A stretch of 64,000 nucleotides of DNA from Dyadobacter diqingensis (lineage in GTDB: Bacteria > Bacteroidota > Bacteroidia > Cytophagales > Spirosomataceae): the NCBI RefSeq assembly GCF_024220585.1, contig NZ_JAMXKF010000009.1, forward strand, positions 124,001 through 188,000, written 5' to 3'. Position numbers and translations under genes: made by a program. The stretch's first letter is position 1. Every line of letters starts with the position of its first letter. Shown here piece after piece: positions 56,521-64,000 of the stretch. The notes below the pieces were generated by a model. The model searched no databases, was not told the DNA's origin, and saw only the letters and a program-made list of their open reading frames with translations.

Positions 56521-57150
56521 CTACGCGTCCAGAGCTTCGCGCAATGCTTTTGCAGCAGCAGCAGGATCTGCCGCACCATAAATAGCCGCACCTGCAACCG
56601 CAACTTTTGCACCCGATGCCTTTACAGCAGCGATGTTGCTCAGTTTAACGCCACCGGCAATAGAAACCGGCACACCCGCACGTGACGCTTCGTCAATCAA
56701 AACCTGGATGGAATAACCCGGTTGCGCCTGTTCGTCCAGACCTGCGTGTAATTCTACAAACTCCACGCCGAGTGCAATCACTTCCTGTGCACGTTTTACG
56801 CGGTCGGCCACGCCGATGGTATCCACGACAACGCCTTTTCCATGCGCCTTCGCAGATTTAACGGCACCAAGAATGGTGGCGTCGCCGGTTGCACCTAAAA
56901 TCGTAATTAAATCTGCGCCTGCTCCAAAAGCCATATCAGCTTCCAGTTCACCTGCGTCAGCTGTTTTGAAATCTGCAAAAACCAGTTTGTCCGGAAATGC
57001 TTTTTTCATCGCGGTAATCACCGCCAGACCTTCGCTTTTGATAAGCGGTGTTCCCAATTCAATGATATCGATATAAGGAGCAACTTTTGTTGCCAGTGCA
57101 ATTGCATCTGCCGTTGTCAATAAGTCTATCGCGACTTGTAATTTAGCCAT
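56521..57150 (-). CDS. hxlA: 3-hexulose-6-phosphate synthase
   Basis: A 209-residue TIM-barrel enzyme of the OMP decarboxylase superfamily. It joins formaldehyde and ribulose 5-phosphate to D-arabino-3-hexulose 6-phosphate, the first step of the ribulose monophosphate cycle, in the cytoplasm. Landmarks are QVAIDLLTTADAIAL, IIELGTPLIKSEG, LVFADFKTADAGELEAD (catalytic Asp-x-Lys-x-x-Asp), GVVVDTIG and VSIAGGVKLSNI. The isomerase gene is 43 nt upstream, so both steps are co-expressed. A terminator follows. Role in formaldehyde removal or, in reverse, in making pentose phosphate is open. Confidence 0.93.
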   Translation of the reverse strand: MAKLQVAIDLLTTADAIALATKVAPYIDIIELGTPLIKSEGLAVITAMKKAFPDKLVFADFKTADAGELEADMAFGAGADLITILGATGDATILGAVKSAKAHGKGVVVDTIGVADRVKRAQEVIALGVEFVELHAGLDEQAQPGYSIQVLIDEASRAGVPVSIAGGVKLSNIAAVKASGAKVAVAGAAIYGAADPAAAAKALREALDA

Positions 57151-57193
57151 TGTTTTATTTATTTAAATTATTGGTATTCAGTTTATTGTTTGA

Positions 57194-57778
57194 TTATTCG
57201 AGATTTGCATGCCGCTGCCAGAGTTCTTCTGCCGGTGTTCCGTCCATTTGCCATAACGTTTGGATGATCGCGTCGGTAAGCAGCAATACGGATTGTTCGA
57301 ACAGGCTTCCGGCGTACTGTCGGGATATGGTGGCCCCATGATCCTGTTTCTGGGCTGCCGGGAGCATGGCAACATGATCTGATAATTTTGCAAGCGGCGA
57401 TGTCACGGAAGTGGAAATGGTAATCACCTTTGCACCGACGGCGACCGCTTTTTCGGCGGCTTTTACAATGGTACCCGTAGTTCCGGAGCCAGAGCCTGCA
57501 ATGAGCAAATCGTTATTCCTGATCGCAGGTGTCGTTGTTTCACCAGCCACAAAGACCGTAAATCCCAGATGCATGAGCCGCATGGCAGCGGCTTTCAGAG
57601 CTAAGCCAGTTCTTCCGGCCCCTACTATAAAAATGCGGTCGGCATTTTGGATGAAAGGGATGATATCGGCAACCTGATTAAAATCAATTTCTGTCGCCAG
57701 CTTGGTGTTTTCAGCCAGAATCATTTTCAGATTATTCTGTAAATCAGTGGCTAAATCAATATTTGTTATGGTACTCAT
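57194..57778 (-). CDS. hxlB: 6-phospho-3-hexuloisomerase
   Basis: A 194-residue SIS-domain isomerase that turns D-arabino-3-hexulose 6-phosphate into fructose 6-phosphate, second step of the ribulose monophosphate cycle. Landmarks are RIFIVGAGRTGLALKAAAMR (sugar-phosphate-binding loop), VFVAGETTTPAIRNNDLLIA, GSGSGTTGTIV, ISTSVTSPLAKLSDHVAMLP and LFEQSVLLLTDAII. It is the first gene of the hxlB-hxlA operon; 280 nt upstream an AraC regulator diverges. Confidence 0.93.
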   Translation of the reverse strand: MSTITNIDLATDLQNNLKMILAENTKLATEIDFNQVADIIPFIQNADRIFIVGAGRTGLALKAAAMRLMHLGFTVFVAGETTTPAIRNNDLLIAGSGSGTTGTIVKAAEKAVAVGAKVITISTSVTSPLAKLSDHVAMLPAAQKQDHGATISRQYAGSLFEQSVLLLTDAIIQTLWQMDGTPAEELWQRHANLE

Positions 57779-58058
57779 GATCCAATTTTTATCATGTTGA
57801 GAAAGTCAGAGATAATTCTCGTTGGAAGAGATCAGTCTGATTCCTTTTTGTTCGTTCAAATGTGCGGATACAAATTCCTGTAAAACCTGTCGGCAAAGTT
57901 ATGGCAGGCGGGAAGGGAAGACGTTACACAATCGGCGCGATATGTTGTACTATTTGCTAATGATTATTTATTCGATTGCATAATCTGCTAATTTTGGTAT
58001 CTAATTCGGAATATGGTATTCGGAGGAGAAAATCCGGGAGAATTTTAGAACGAAAAAA

Positions 58059-58922
58059 ATGGAGGAGAACAACCTGAGTATTGAGCTTAATAAGACACTC
58101 ATTTATATAAGAAATCTGGACAATTGTCCGCCAAGTTATCTCAACGATCCCAGCCGAAAGGAGTTTTTTGAGATTGTCTGGCTGAAAAATGAGGACGCTT
58201 TGCATACGATTAAAGGCAATGAATATCCGTTGAAGGGCGACTGGATTTATCTGATACCGCCGTACCGGGTGCATCAGTTAAACAAGGCAGGGAAAAAGGG
58301 AATTCTGCTCTCGTTCAAAAGAGATATTCTGGACGACGATGTCAAAGAGTTTTTGCTCGACGTTTTCAAAATATTCAATATTCAGGGAGAATTTTCGTGC
58401 CTTCAGATCAGCGATGAAACGGCCATTCAGTTGGGCAAGGTATATCAGTTGCTCGAAGAGGAATATCAGAGAGAAAACAATAGCCTGGTGATCATTAAGG
58501 CTTTGCTTAAGGTGTTCTTATTGCAGTTGGTAAGGATCAAGGAACATAACTTTACCGTTCAGGACATTAACCAGAAGCGGGTTTACGAGTTTATGGTTTT
58601 GCTGGAAATGAACTATCAAAACGTCAGGAACACGGATTTTTATGCCGGAAAACTCGGGATCAGTTCGAAAAGGTTAAACCAGATTTTAAAAGAAAAACTG
58701 GACAAAACCGGTATGCAGCTTATACATGACAGAATTGTGCTCGAAGCCAAAAGGCAGATTATCCATAGTGAAAATACGATAAAGGAAATTGCCTATGACC
58801 TTGGCTTCAAAGATCGTCCGTATTTCAGCCGTTTTTTCAAACAGCATACGGGATTGTCACCGGAACAGTTTCAAAATGAGGCGAAAGCACATATTGTAAC
58901 CAAGTTCAATACCTTATTTTGA
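58059..58922 (+). CDS. AraC-family regulator, divergent from hxlBA
   Basis: A 287-residue regulator. The N-terminal 150 residues are a cupin-type sensor (KNEDALHTIKGNEYPLKGDW, YLIPPYRVHQLNKAGK), the C-terminal 100 residues a double helix-turn-helix: FYAGKLGISSKRLNQILKEK and IKEIAYDLGFKDRPYFSRFF with KQHTGLSPEQF. Its position divergent from hxlB makes it the probable regulator of formaldehyde-related expression; the intergenic 280 nt should hold its sites. Confidence 0.88.
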   Translation: MEENNLSIELNKTLIYIRNLDNCPPSYLNDPSRKEFFEIVWLKNEDALHTIKGNEYPLKGDWIYLIPPYRVHQLNKAGKKGILLSFKRDILDDDVKEFLLDVFKIFNIQGEFSCLQISDETAIQLGKVYQLLEEEYQRENNSLVIIKALLKVFLLQLVRIKEHNFTVQDINQKRVYEFMVLLEMNYQNVRNTDFYAGKLGISSKRLNQILKEKLDKTGMQLIHDRIVLEAKRQIIHSENTIKEIAYDLGFKDRPYFSRFFKQHTGLSPEQFQNEAKAHIVTKFNTLF

Positions 58923-58926
58923 GGGG

Positions 58927-59265
58927 CTAAACGTTACCCCTCAAAATAATTTTATCCGGTGTGGGATACTCCAATAATTTAGTGAAATCCACCTTCCAGA
59001 AATCCAGGTCCAGTAAATGGTTTTTGTCGTCTTTTGTCAGGGTGATAACTACCGGTGTTTCGTCGGAATCAACATATTCCACCTGGATTAAGTCGCCGTC
59101 ATAAGCTGAAACATCGCCTCCGAGACTGATGCTTCCCATTTTTCCGTCTTCATACTCATCGACATATTCGTCGACGGGGTAGTCGTCAGGATTAAGGTTA
59201 AGTTGTTTTAGCAGAAATGTTATAAGGTCTTTTTCGTTTTGACGAATTGCTCTTTTCTCTCTCAT
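58927..59265 (-). CDS. DUF6984-like small acidic protein
   Basis: A 112-residue acidic protein: MREKRAIRQNEKDLITFLLK, then an Asp/Glu/Tyr-rich stretch and strands GDLIQVEYVDSDETPVVITL, DFWKVDFTKLLEYP. The opening fits what I know of DUF6984. Function unknown. It lies 4 nt from the end of the AraC gene (convergent) and 15 nt after the stop of the membrane protein gene upstream. Confidence 0.6.
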   Translation of the reverse strand: MREKRAIRQNEKDLITFLLKQLNLNPDDYPVDEYVDEYEDGKMGSISLGGDVSAYDGDLIQVEYVDSDETPVVITLTKDDKNHLLDLDFWKVDFTKLLEYPTPDKIILRGNV

Positions 59266-59280
59266 TTTTTAATCTCAATA

Positions 59281-60318
59281 TCAGGCCAGTTTCTTTTCCT
59301 TATTTCTCCATTGTTCGGCTTTTTTGCCAACGAACCAAAAAGAAATCGCAAGTATAGCAAAGAAAATGCCTTTGTTCGTTCTGTCCCAGAAATACTCAAA
59401 ATAACGGGTGTAAATGTTAAGGAGAAAAAAAACGAGGCCCATATCACGGAGCACATCGTTTTTTGTTTTGAAAGCATAGGTGATAAGTGCCGCCAAAACG
59501 ATGGTATAACCAACCGACCAATACCACAAAGTTCCCTGCCTGATGGCCGTCCACCGATCCAGGTCATCATAATTTCCAAAGATGGAAAGGGTCCAGGCTG
59601 CCAGCAAAAATAAGAATAAGCCGATGGAATAGGTAACGGTTGAAAAAGGCTTGAGCCCTTCGATCTTTTCAACAATCCATGAAAACGCCCAGATTACCAG
59701 TCCGAAAAGGGTCATGTTTAACGGGTAATTCATCCCGGCGAACCGATACGCCCCGCCAGTCCAGAAATAGGTCTGGGCGCCCCACCAGCCGGCTAATGTA
59801 AGCAGCATGACGGTCCACAAAAGCTGAGCACCGAGATAGGCCGCGGAGACGAAATAGACAACGGCGGCAATCAATAATGGTCTGGCATAATTGCCCTCGA
59901 AATAAGCGAAACTTCTGGTCCAGTAGGCAATGGCGATGGCCACACTGAGGATGATCGTGATGGTATAGGTTTCATTGCTGGCTCTGGCGGTCGGGTGTTT
60001 GAGCTTTCTTCTTTTGGCCAAGATCACAAAAACTACGGCAACCAGCGAAAAACCAATGCCCACAACAGTTTCCGAAAAACCCCATTTGTTACGTAATAAC
60101 TCGATCCATTTTTCATCAATAACCAGGGCTCCGAAAGCCAGCAAACCACAGGAAACGGCGGAAATGAAAGCGTACCAGGTAATTGTATCGACATTTGAAT
60201 CACGAAGCTGATAACTGTTACGCAGGTCGTCAGCGAGCTCCTGAGATACTTTGCCCGAATCCTGCCAGAACTGAATTGCGTTGCTGATAACGGCAGCCTC
60301 TTTTTTATCTACTTCCAT
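59281..60318 (-). CDS. DUF2157-like polytopic membrane protein
   Basis: A 345-residue inner-membrane protein with about ten membrane segments (ITWYAFISAVSCGLLAFGAL, VGIGFSLVAVVFVILAKRRK, LLIAAVVYFVSAAYLGAQLL and others). A soluble N-terminal 45 residues with WQDSGKVSQELADDL is like the start of DUF2157 proteins. No transport or enzyme motif seen. Confidence 0.7.
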   Translation of the reverse strand: MEVDKKEAAVISNAIQFWQDSGKVSQELADDLRNSYQLRDSNVDTITWYAFISAVSCGLLAFGALVIDEKWIELLRNKWGFSETVVGIGFSLVAVVFVILAKRRKLKHPTARASNETYTITIILSVAIAIAYWTRSFAYFEGNYARPLLIAAVVYFVSAAYLGAQLLWTVMLLTLAGWWGAQTYFWTGGAYRFAGMNYPLNMTLFGLVIWAFSWIVEKIEGLKPFSTVTYSIGLFLFLLAAWTLSIFGNYDDLDRWTAIRQGTLWYWSVGYTIVLAALITYAFKTKNDVLRDMGLVFFLLNIYTRYFEYFWDRTNKGIFFAILAISFWFVGKKAEQWRNKEKKLA

Positions 60319-60449
60319 TTAGTTGATGATGTGTTTCTTATACGTGTGTCGTTTTTTTGCTGAGATATGTGCCCTCAAATATACCTTTTTTTAATTTTTG
60401 TTATCAATATTGTGCCTGTTCACGGAAATTGGTTTTGGTGTAAAAAAAG

Positions 60450-60478
60450 AGAAGTCAACTTTTCAAAAGTTGACTTCT
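60450..60478. repeat. Dispersed palindrome, copy 2 (terminator of hicA)
   Basis: Arms AGAAGTCAACTTTT and complement around C, then on the minus strand TCTTTTTTTA. It starts 21 nt after the stop of hicA and works as its terminator. It differs from copies 1 and 3 by a compensated C/G pair, which keeps the pairing. Confidence 0.85.
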
Positions 60479-60498
60479 GAGACTTATTTAAAGCAAGT

Positions 60499-60746
60499 TT
60501 AAGATCTATGTCCAAATAAGAGTGTTTCCAATTCTTGTTTGGTCATCCCGAAATGGTCCGAAATGTTTTTCAAAATTTTGTTTGCTGTGCCTTCTTTCAA
60601 CGGTTTATGATTGGGTATCGTTTCCAGATGATTACCATTTCGAACTGTTTTTATTCTGATATGACTACCTTTCTGGCGCACCACCGAATAGCCGAGATGG
60701 CAAGTCTTTTTACAAGATCTTGCCCTGTAATGTTTTTAGGGATCAT
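60499..60746 (-). pseudogene. hicA: Toxin HicA, frameshifted
   Basis: The family start MIPKNITGQDLVKRLA is encoded from the ATG at 60744-60746. The rest, LGYSVVRQKGSHIRI through NHKPLKEGTANKILKNIS and the end, is encoded in the next frame. The junction is at about 60697-60698, where one base is missing (reading AT then CTCGGC). HicA is a small dsRBD-like mRNA-cleaving toxin whose active His is in the SHIRI motif, which is intact in the second part. Unless the frame is corrected by sequencing, only the 61-codon part with a GTG start (60684) is open. The antitoxin gene lies 29 nt upstream. Confidence 0.8.
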
Positions 60747-60775
60747 TGCATGTTAGTGTGTGTTCTTCAGGCAAT

Positions 60776-60994
60776 CTAAATTTCAAAAACTTCCTCTTTT
60801 ACAAAATGTAAGCGGACAGTTTTGGGCATATCTTCTATGTTATCGTAATGGCATTCCAAAGCATCTTTGATCATTAGTTTTAGCTCTTCAATGGAATTTC
60901 CTTCTGTGATAATCTGCTCGTTATCTGAGATGTGTGCTTCTGCTACAAAGCTGCCGTCTTCTTCCTGCTCTACAACGAAAACTATTTCCTGCAT
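60776..60994 (-). CDS. hicB: Antitoxin HicB
   Basis: From MQEIVFVVEQEEDGSFVAEA (start 60994) a 72-residue protein with the HicB fold: SFVAEAHISDNEQIITEGNS, IEELKLMIKDALECHYD and TVRLHFVKEEVFEI. It is the first gene of the HicBA pair, the usual order in Bacteroidota, and would bind and silence HicA and, in longer forms, repress the operon; here no DNA-binding tail is present. The frame is open to 61051 upstream. Because the toxin is frameshifted, the antitoxin may be unneeded. Confidence 0.85.
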   Translation of the reverse strand: MQEIVFVVEQEEDGSFVAEAHISDNEQIITEGNSIEELKLMIKDALECHYDNIEDMPKTVRLHFVKEEVFEI

Positions 60995-61090
60995 GTCGTT
61001 TGCTGTGTGAGATGTATTATCAAATATACTTTTTTTATAAGGTAATAACAAGGGTCAGATTTTCTGTAAAAGGAGATTTCTGGCAAAAAA

Positions 61091-61123
61091 AGAGAAGTCA
61101 AGTTTTCAAAACTTGACTTCTCT
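61091..61123. repeat. Dispersed palindrome, copy 3 (terminator of the heme-binding protein gene)
   Basis: Sixteen-bp perfect arms (AGAGAAGTCAAGTTTT and complement) around C, preceded by AAAAAA on plus, i.e. a T-run after it on minus. It stands 52 nt downstream of the stop at 61176. Core sequence identical to copy 1. Confidence 0.88.
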
Positions 61124-61175
61124 AGACGCCGGGGTTTCAGAAACCTGGCTTTTTTGATAACAAAATTATTCCGTA

Positions 61176-64000
61176 TTACTTCAAGTTTGACAAAAATTCA
61201 ACAACGTCTCTGATCTCTCTTTTTGACATAATTGAACCCATTGGAGGCATACTTGATGGCACATTGTCACGTTTCGCAATTCTGGCCACTGCAATTTTCA
61301 ACGGCTCAGCTTCTGACGTTTTCAAAACCAGCTCATGATCATTTTCTTCGGTAAGAATACCGGCAGCGGTCTGACCGTCTTTAAGAGTAAGGACAACCAT
61401 ACCAAAACCAGGAGATAGTCTTGCACTTGGTTCGACCAATGCCTGTAAAATTTGCTCTCTGCTCAACGTTCCTCCGATTTTCGAAAGTGATGGGCCTACT
61501 GCACCACCCTGGCCGCCAATGGAATGGCAACGTACGCATTCTCCCTGCGAGCTGGTCATAAAATACCTGCGTCCCAATTGGGCATTGCCGCCATAAAGTG
61601 ATTCCTGATAATCTGCTACGGTTGCTCCGTTTTTGCGCATAGGAGCCAGTTTTCCAATCAATACACTTGATTTTGTAGAATCCACAGCCTCGCCAAGATC
61701 AAGCGCCAGGTTATTGGAGAGTTCTTTTGAAGCCATTTTTGAAATCAGACCGTCAAAAATTGTTTCTGTTTTAGAAACCGGCAATCCTCCCAAAACGCGT
61801 AACATTTGCTGCTGTTCCTTCACACTTCCCTTTTCGAAAATCACTTTCGAAATATCCGTAAGGGTTTCTTTTGACATATTTACGCTGCCTACCAAAGCCA
61901 GAGCTGCCGTGCGGACATCAGCGTCAGGGTCGCTCATACCTTTTTTCATTGCCGACTCCATACCTGTATATTTCAGCGTATTGAGGGCGCCAAGCATCGA
62001 AGCTCTTACTTTTGGGTCTTTGTGATCATCAAGAATTTTCGCCAGCGCATCATTATTATCAGAAATACCCAGTTCGCCGAGCATTTGTGCTGTGGCAATT
62101 AAAATACTTGCATCGTCATCCTGTAACAATGTGCTGATCTGCGGTTTGATCTTGGCTTTTACCAACTCGGGGTTTCTGGTGATAACACCTCTGTAACGGC
62201 CGTCAACGCGGTCGAGCACGGATGGATTAGCCCAGCTTCCCAAAGTCGCCAGGGCTTCTGCCCGCAGCTCTTTATCTACGTCAGTTCTTTTAGCGAAAGC
62301 AATCAGGTCGTTAAGTTGTTCTTCACCTCCCACGCGGAGTGCAGCGTTGATGGCACGACGAAGTAAAGGCTCAGAAGTAAATCTTTTTTCTTTCAACGTG
62401 GCTGCCAAAGCAGGCAGTGCAGGAACAATGGACAAATCGTCGTTGATAGCGCGGGCTGCCTCGGTGGCGATGTACTCATCTTTATCCTGCAAAAACAAAC
62501 TTACTTTGTCGCTGCTTAACCGGCGTAAAACCAGCACAGCTGCCAGACGAAGGGATTTGTCAGAATTATTTGCCAAAGCTACCATCGGCTCCACTTCACC
62601 GATGCGTGACAATGCCAAAACAGCGGCGTGTCTTAGATAAAGATCTTCATCTTTGTTCGCCTTGATCATATCCAGCAGGGGAGCTATCGCCTGTTTTTCG
62701 TGAATTCTTCCCAAAGCCTGTGCTCCGAAGAATTTGACACGAGGATTTTTATCGGTTAACAATGGAAGCAATAATGGACCTGCTTCTGAAATTTTGGCAT
62801 CTCCCAATACTTTTGCAGCTTGTGCAATAATTTCGGGATCCGAATCCTTTAACAAAGTCATCAGTGTATTAGCATAAGCCTTATCCTGGCGGGCCAGTTG
62901 TCCAACGCCCCAGATTCCGTGCACGCGTGCCAGTTGATTTCCTGTTTGTGTAATGGCTTTATTCAGCTCAACGGCTCCTTTTGAACCACGAGATGCCAGT
63001 TCAAATTGTGATTTCAACCTGATTCTCATGTCAGGGTTCGACAGCAAAGTGAACAATAACGCTTCTGTTTGTTTTGAATAGTCCAGCTGCATCAGGCGTT
63101 TGGTCTCAATTCTAAGCGCCTTCAAGTCGTTTTTGCTATCAGTGACGTCAAGTTTCCAAACGCGACCGTAGTTTTTCGTATCCCATCCGTTGATCCAGTC
63201 GGCCACGTACAATGCACCATCCGGACCGAAACGAATACCTGTTGGCAAAATGCCACTCAGAATGTTTTTTTCGCCATCCAGTACGAAAGAGGCACCTTTT
63301 GGTTTTAAACCAAATGACCAGATTGGTGAACGTGCCGGGTTTCCAACAAACTCAACCAGGAAAAATTTGTTTTTCCATTCCGATCCCAAAGCGGTTCCTG
63401 GGTTGTACTGCATACCCGTAGGCCCGTTGTGGAAGTTTTGGATCGGAGGAATGATATAAGCAGCCTGTCCATCCCAACGTGGCACGTACAATTTTTCGTC
63501 CATCCAGACTTTATAGCTATTGTTCTTCGGGTCAGTATATTTTCCATACTGCCAGTTTGAACGCCAGCCTGCGTCAGAACCTTCCACGACGTGTACCAGA
63601 CGCTCGCTTTCGCCAGGATGGTCACCATCGTTATCCGAGCTGATCAGGTTTCCGTATTCGTCAAAAACAAATTCATGGGTATTTCTTAAACCTCCCGCAA
63701 ATATTTCGAAATCACTTCCATCCGGGTTTGAACGGGCAATGATCCCTTCATTCGGACGGCTATGATTAACACCTTCTTTGGTGGTGATGTTTGCACCAAT
63801 ATCACCGATGTTCCAGTAAATTTTTCCGTCAGGTCCCTCAATCGGGTTTGACATGCCGTGGCCGCCAAAACCGATATGTACGCCATATCCGTGGCTGATG
63901 GAAGTTTTTTCATCCAGGATGCCATCACCGTTGTTGTCTTTCAAACGCCATACATCCGGTGCTATAGCTACAAAAACATCATTTGCCCGAACCAATAAAC
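61176..64000 (-). CDS. PVC-type heme-binding CxxCH protein with HEAT repeats (N-terminus outside window)
   Basis: At least 940 residues, open at the window end. Visible parts in order are a beta-propeller of the sugar-dehydrogenase type (HVGFGGHGMSN-like, SSDNDGDHPGESERLVHV, PTGIRFGPDGALYVADWING), about 450 residues of HEAT repeats (LLPLLTDKNPRVKFFGAQAL and many alike) and a C-terminal cytochrome c-like domain with the heme site CVRCH in SQGECVRCHSIGGQGG and a Met in the SSMPPMGSIMSKREIRDVVE region. Such proteins are periplasmic and widely linked to sugar or organic oxidation, exact substrates unknown. A terminator follows. Confidence 0.9.
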   Translation of the reverse strand, partial: LLVRANDVFVAIAPDVWRLKDNNGDGILDEKTSISHGYGVHIGFGGHGMSNPIEGPDGKIYWNIGDIGANITTKEGVNHSRPNEGIIARSNPDGSDFEIFAGGLRNTHEFVFDEYGNLISSDNDGDHPGESERLVHVVEGSDAGWRSNWQYGKYTDPKNNSYKVWMDEKLYVPRWDGQAAYIIPPIQNFHNGPTGMQYNPGTALGSEWKNKFFLVEFVGNPARSPIWSFGLKPKGASFVLDGEKNILSGILPTGIRFGPDGALYVADWINGWDTKNYGRVWKLDVTDSKNDLKALRIETKRLMQLDYSKQTEALLFTLLSNPDMRIRLKSQFELASRGSKGAVELNKAITQTGNQLARVHGIWGVGQLARQDKAYANTLMTLLKDSDPEIIAQAAKVLGDAKISEAGPLLLPLLTDKNPRVKFFGAQALGRIHEKQAIAPLLDMIKANKDEDLYLRHAAVLALSRIGEVEPMVALANNSDKSLRLAAVLVLRRLSSDKVSLFLQDKDEYIATEAARAINDDLSIVPALPALAATLKEKRFTSEPLLRRAINAALRVGGEEQLNDLIAFAKRTDVDKELRAEALATLGSWANPSVLDRVDGRYRGVITRNPELVKAKIKPQISTLLQDDDASILIATAQMLGELGISDNNDALAKILDDHKDPKVRASMLGALNTLKYTGMESAMKKGMSDPDADVRTAALALVGSVNMSKETLTDISKVIFEKGSVKEQQQMLRVLGGLPVSKTETIFDGLISKMASKELSNNLALDLGEAVDSTKSSVLIGKLAPMRKNGATVADYQESLYGGNAQLGRRYFMTSSQGECVRCHSIGGQGGAVGPSLSKIGGTLSREQILQALVEPSARLSPGFGMVVLTLKDGQTAAGILTEENDHELVLKTSEAEPLKIAVARIAKRDNVPSSMPPMGSIMSKREIRDVVEFLSNLK

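Noticed and set aside
59262..59675. A 137-codon frame on the minus strand within the DUF2157-like gene
   Set aside because: The membrane protein frame is longer and regular; this frame is a shadow with no domain.

Overview
The window looks like chromosome of a Bacteroidota bacterium of the order Cytophagales, most like Dyadobacter and its relatives (inferred from protein types, not from a marker gene). The signs are SusC-style carboxypeptidase-regulatory/DUF5686 outer-membrane proteins, PVC-type heme-binding CxxCH protein, short PhnA, Bacteroidetes-type promoters (TTTG-N21-TACTTTTG), moderate GC and weak Shine-Dalgarno sequences. It splits into a prophage (about 1 to 31-32 kb, left end outside the window) and ordinary host chromosome (about 32.5 to 64 kb).

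Prophage. Nearly all phage genes are on the minus strand, so the gene order in transcription runs from right to left. A plus-strand XRE repressor (30700) faces a divergent early operon (two small regulators, small membrane proteins, a tRNA-Trp-like gene, a replication/initiator-like protein). Then come a C5-cytosine methyltransferase, a string of tiny overlapping genes and a Dam-type adenine methyltransferase. After a block of AT-rich cargo (20.5 to 24.5 kb) follows the virion part: portal-like protein, DUF6712 protein, a large secreted two-repeat protein, an overlapping spanin-like pair, holin, DUF5675 protein, tail genes, DUF5977-containing tail protein and a 1382-residue tape measure. I see no integrase, terminase or major capsid gene in the window. 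The tail operon is interrupted by cargo: a plus-strand gene for a fused ABC-type ATPase plus TOPRIM-like domain (5358-7199, resembling OLD/PARIS defence proteins) and a two-gene membrane-protein insert (10659-12024).

The most striking observation is inside the C5 methyltransferase gene: an 813-nt open frame on the same strand in the +1 frame (26788-27600) has its own protein-like character, with four spaced TP-containing repeats and a FVEWVMGYPIGWTDL end, while the normal frame keeps the methyltransferase motifs I, IV, VI, VIII and X. I believe this is a conserved overprinted gene rather than chance.

Host part. From 32.5 kb: a SAM methyltransferase facing a MarR regulator across a perfect 43-bp palindrome; GNAT, VOC/PhnB and CrtO-like genes; RidA-like and Crp/Fnr genes; YegP; two tandem SDR oxidoreductases; GNAT and EamA transporter; two convergent and overlapping L,D-transpeptidases of different families; a LuxR-type regulator with a degenerate receiver; a two-gene (split) 5'-nucleotidase; EthD; NamZ (DUF1343); a Bcr/CflA drug transporter; a hybrid histidine kinase; a DUF5686 protein; the formaldehyde-fixing pair hxlB-hxlA with a divergent AraC regulator; a HicBA module whose toxin gene is frameshifted; and a partial PVC-type heme-binding protein. 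A dispersed near-identical palindrome (41.2, 60.4 and 61.1 kb) serves as terminator at gene ends.
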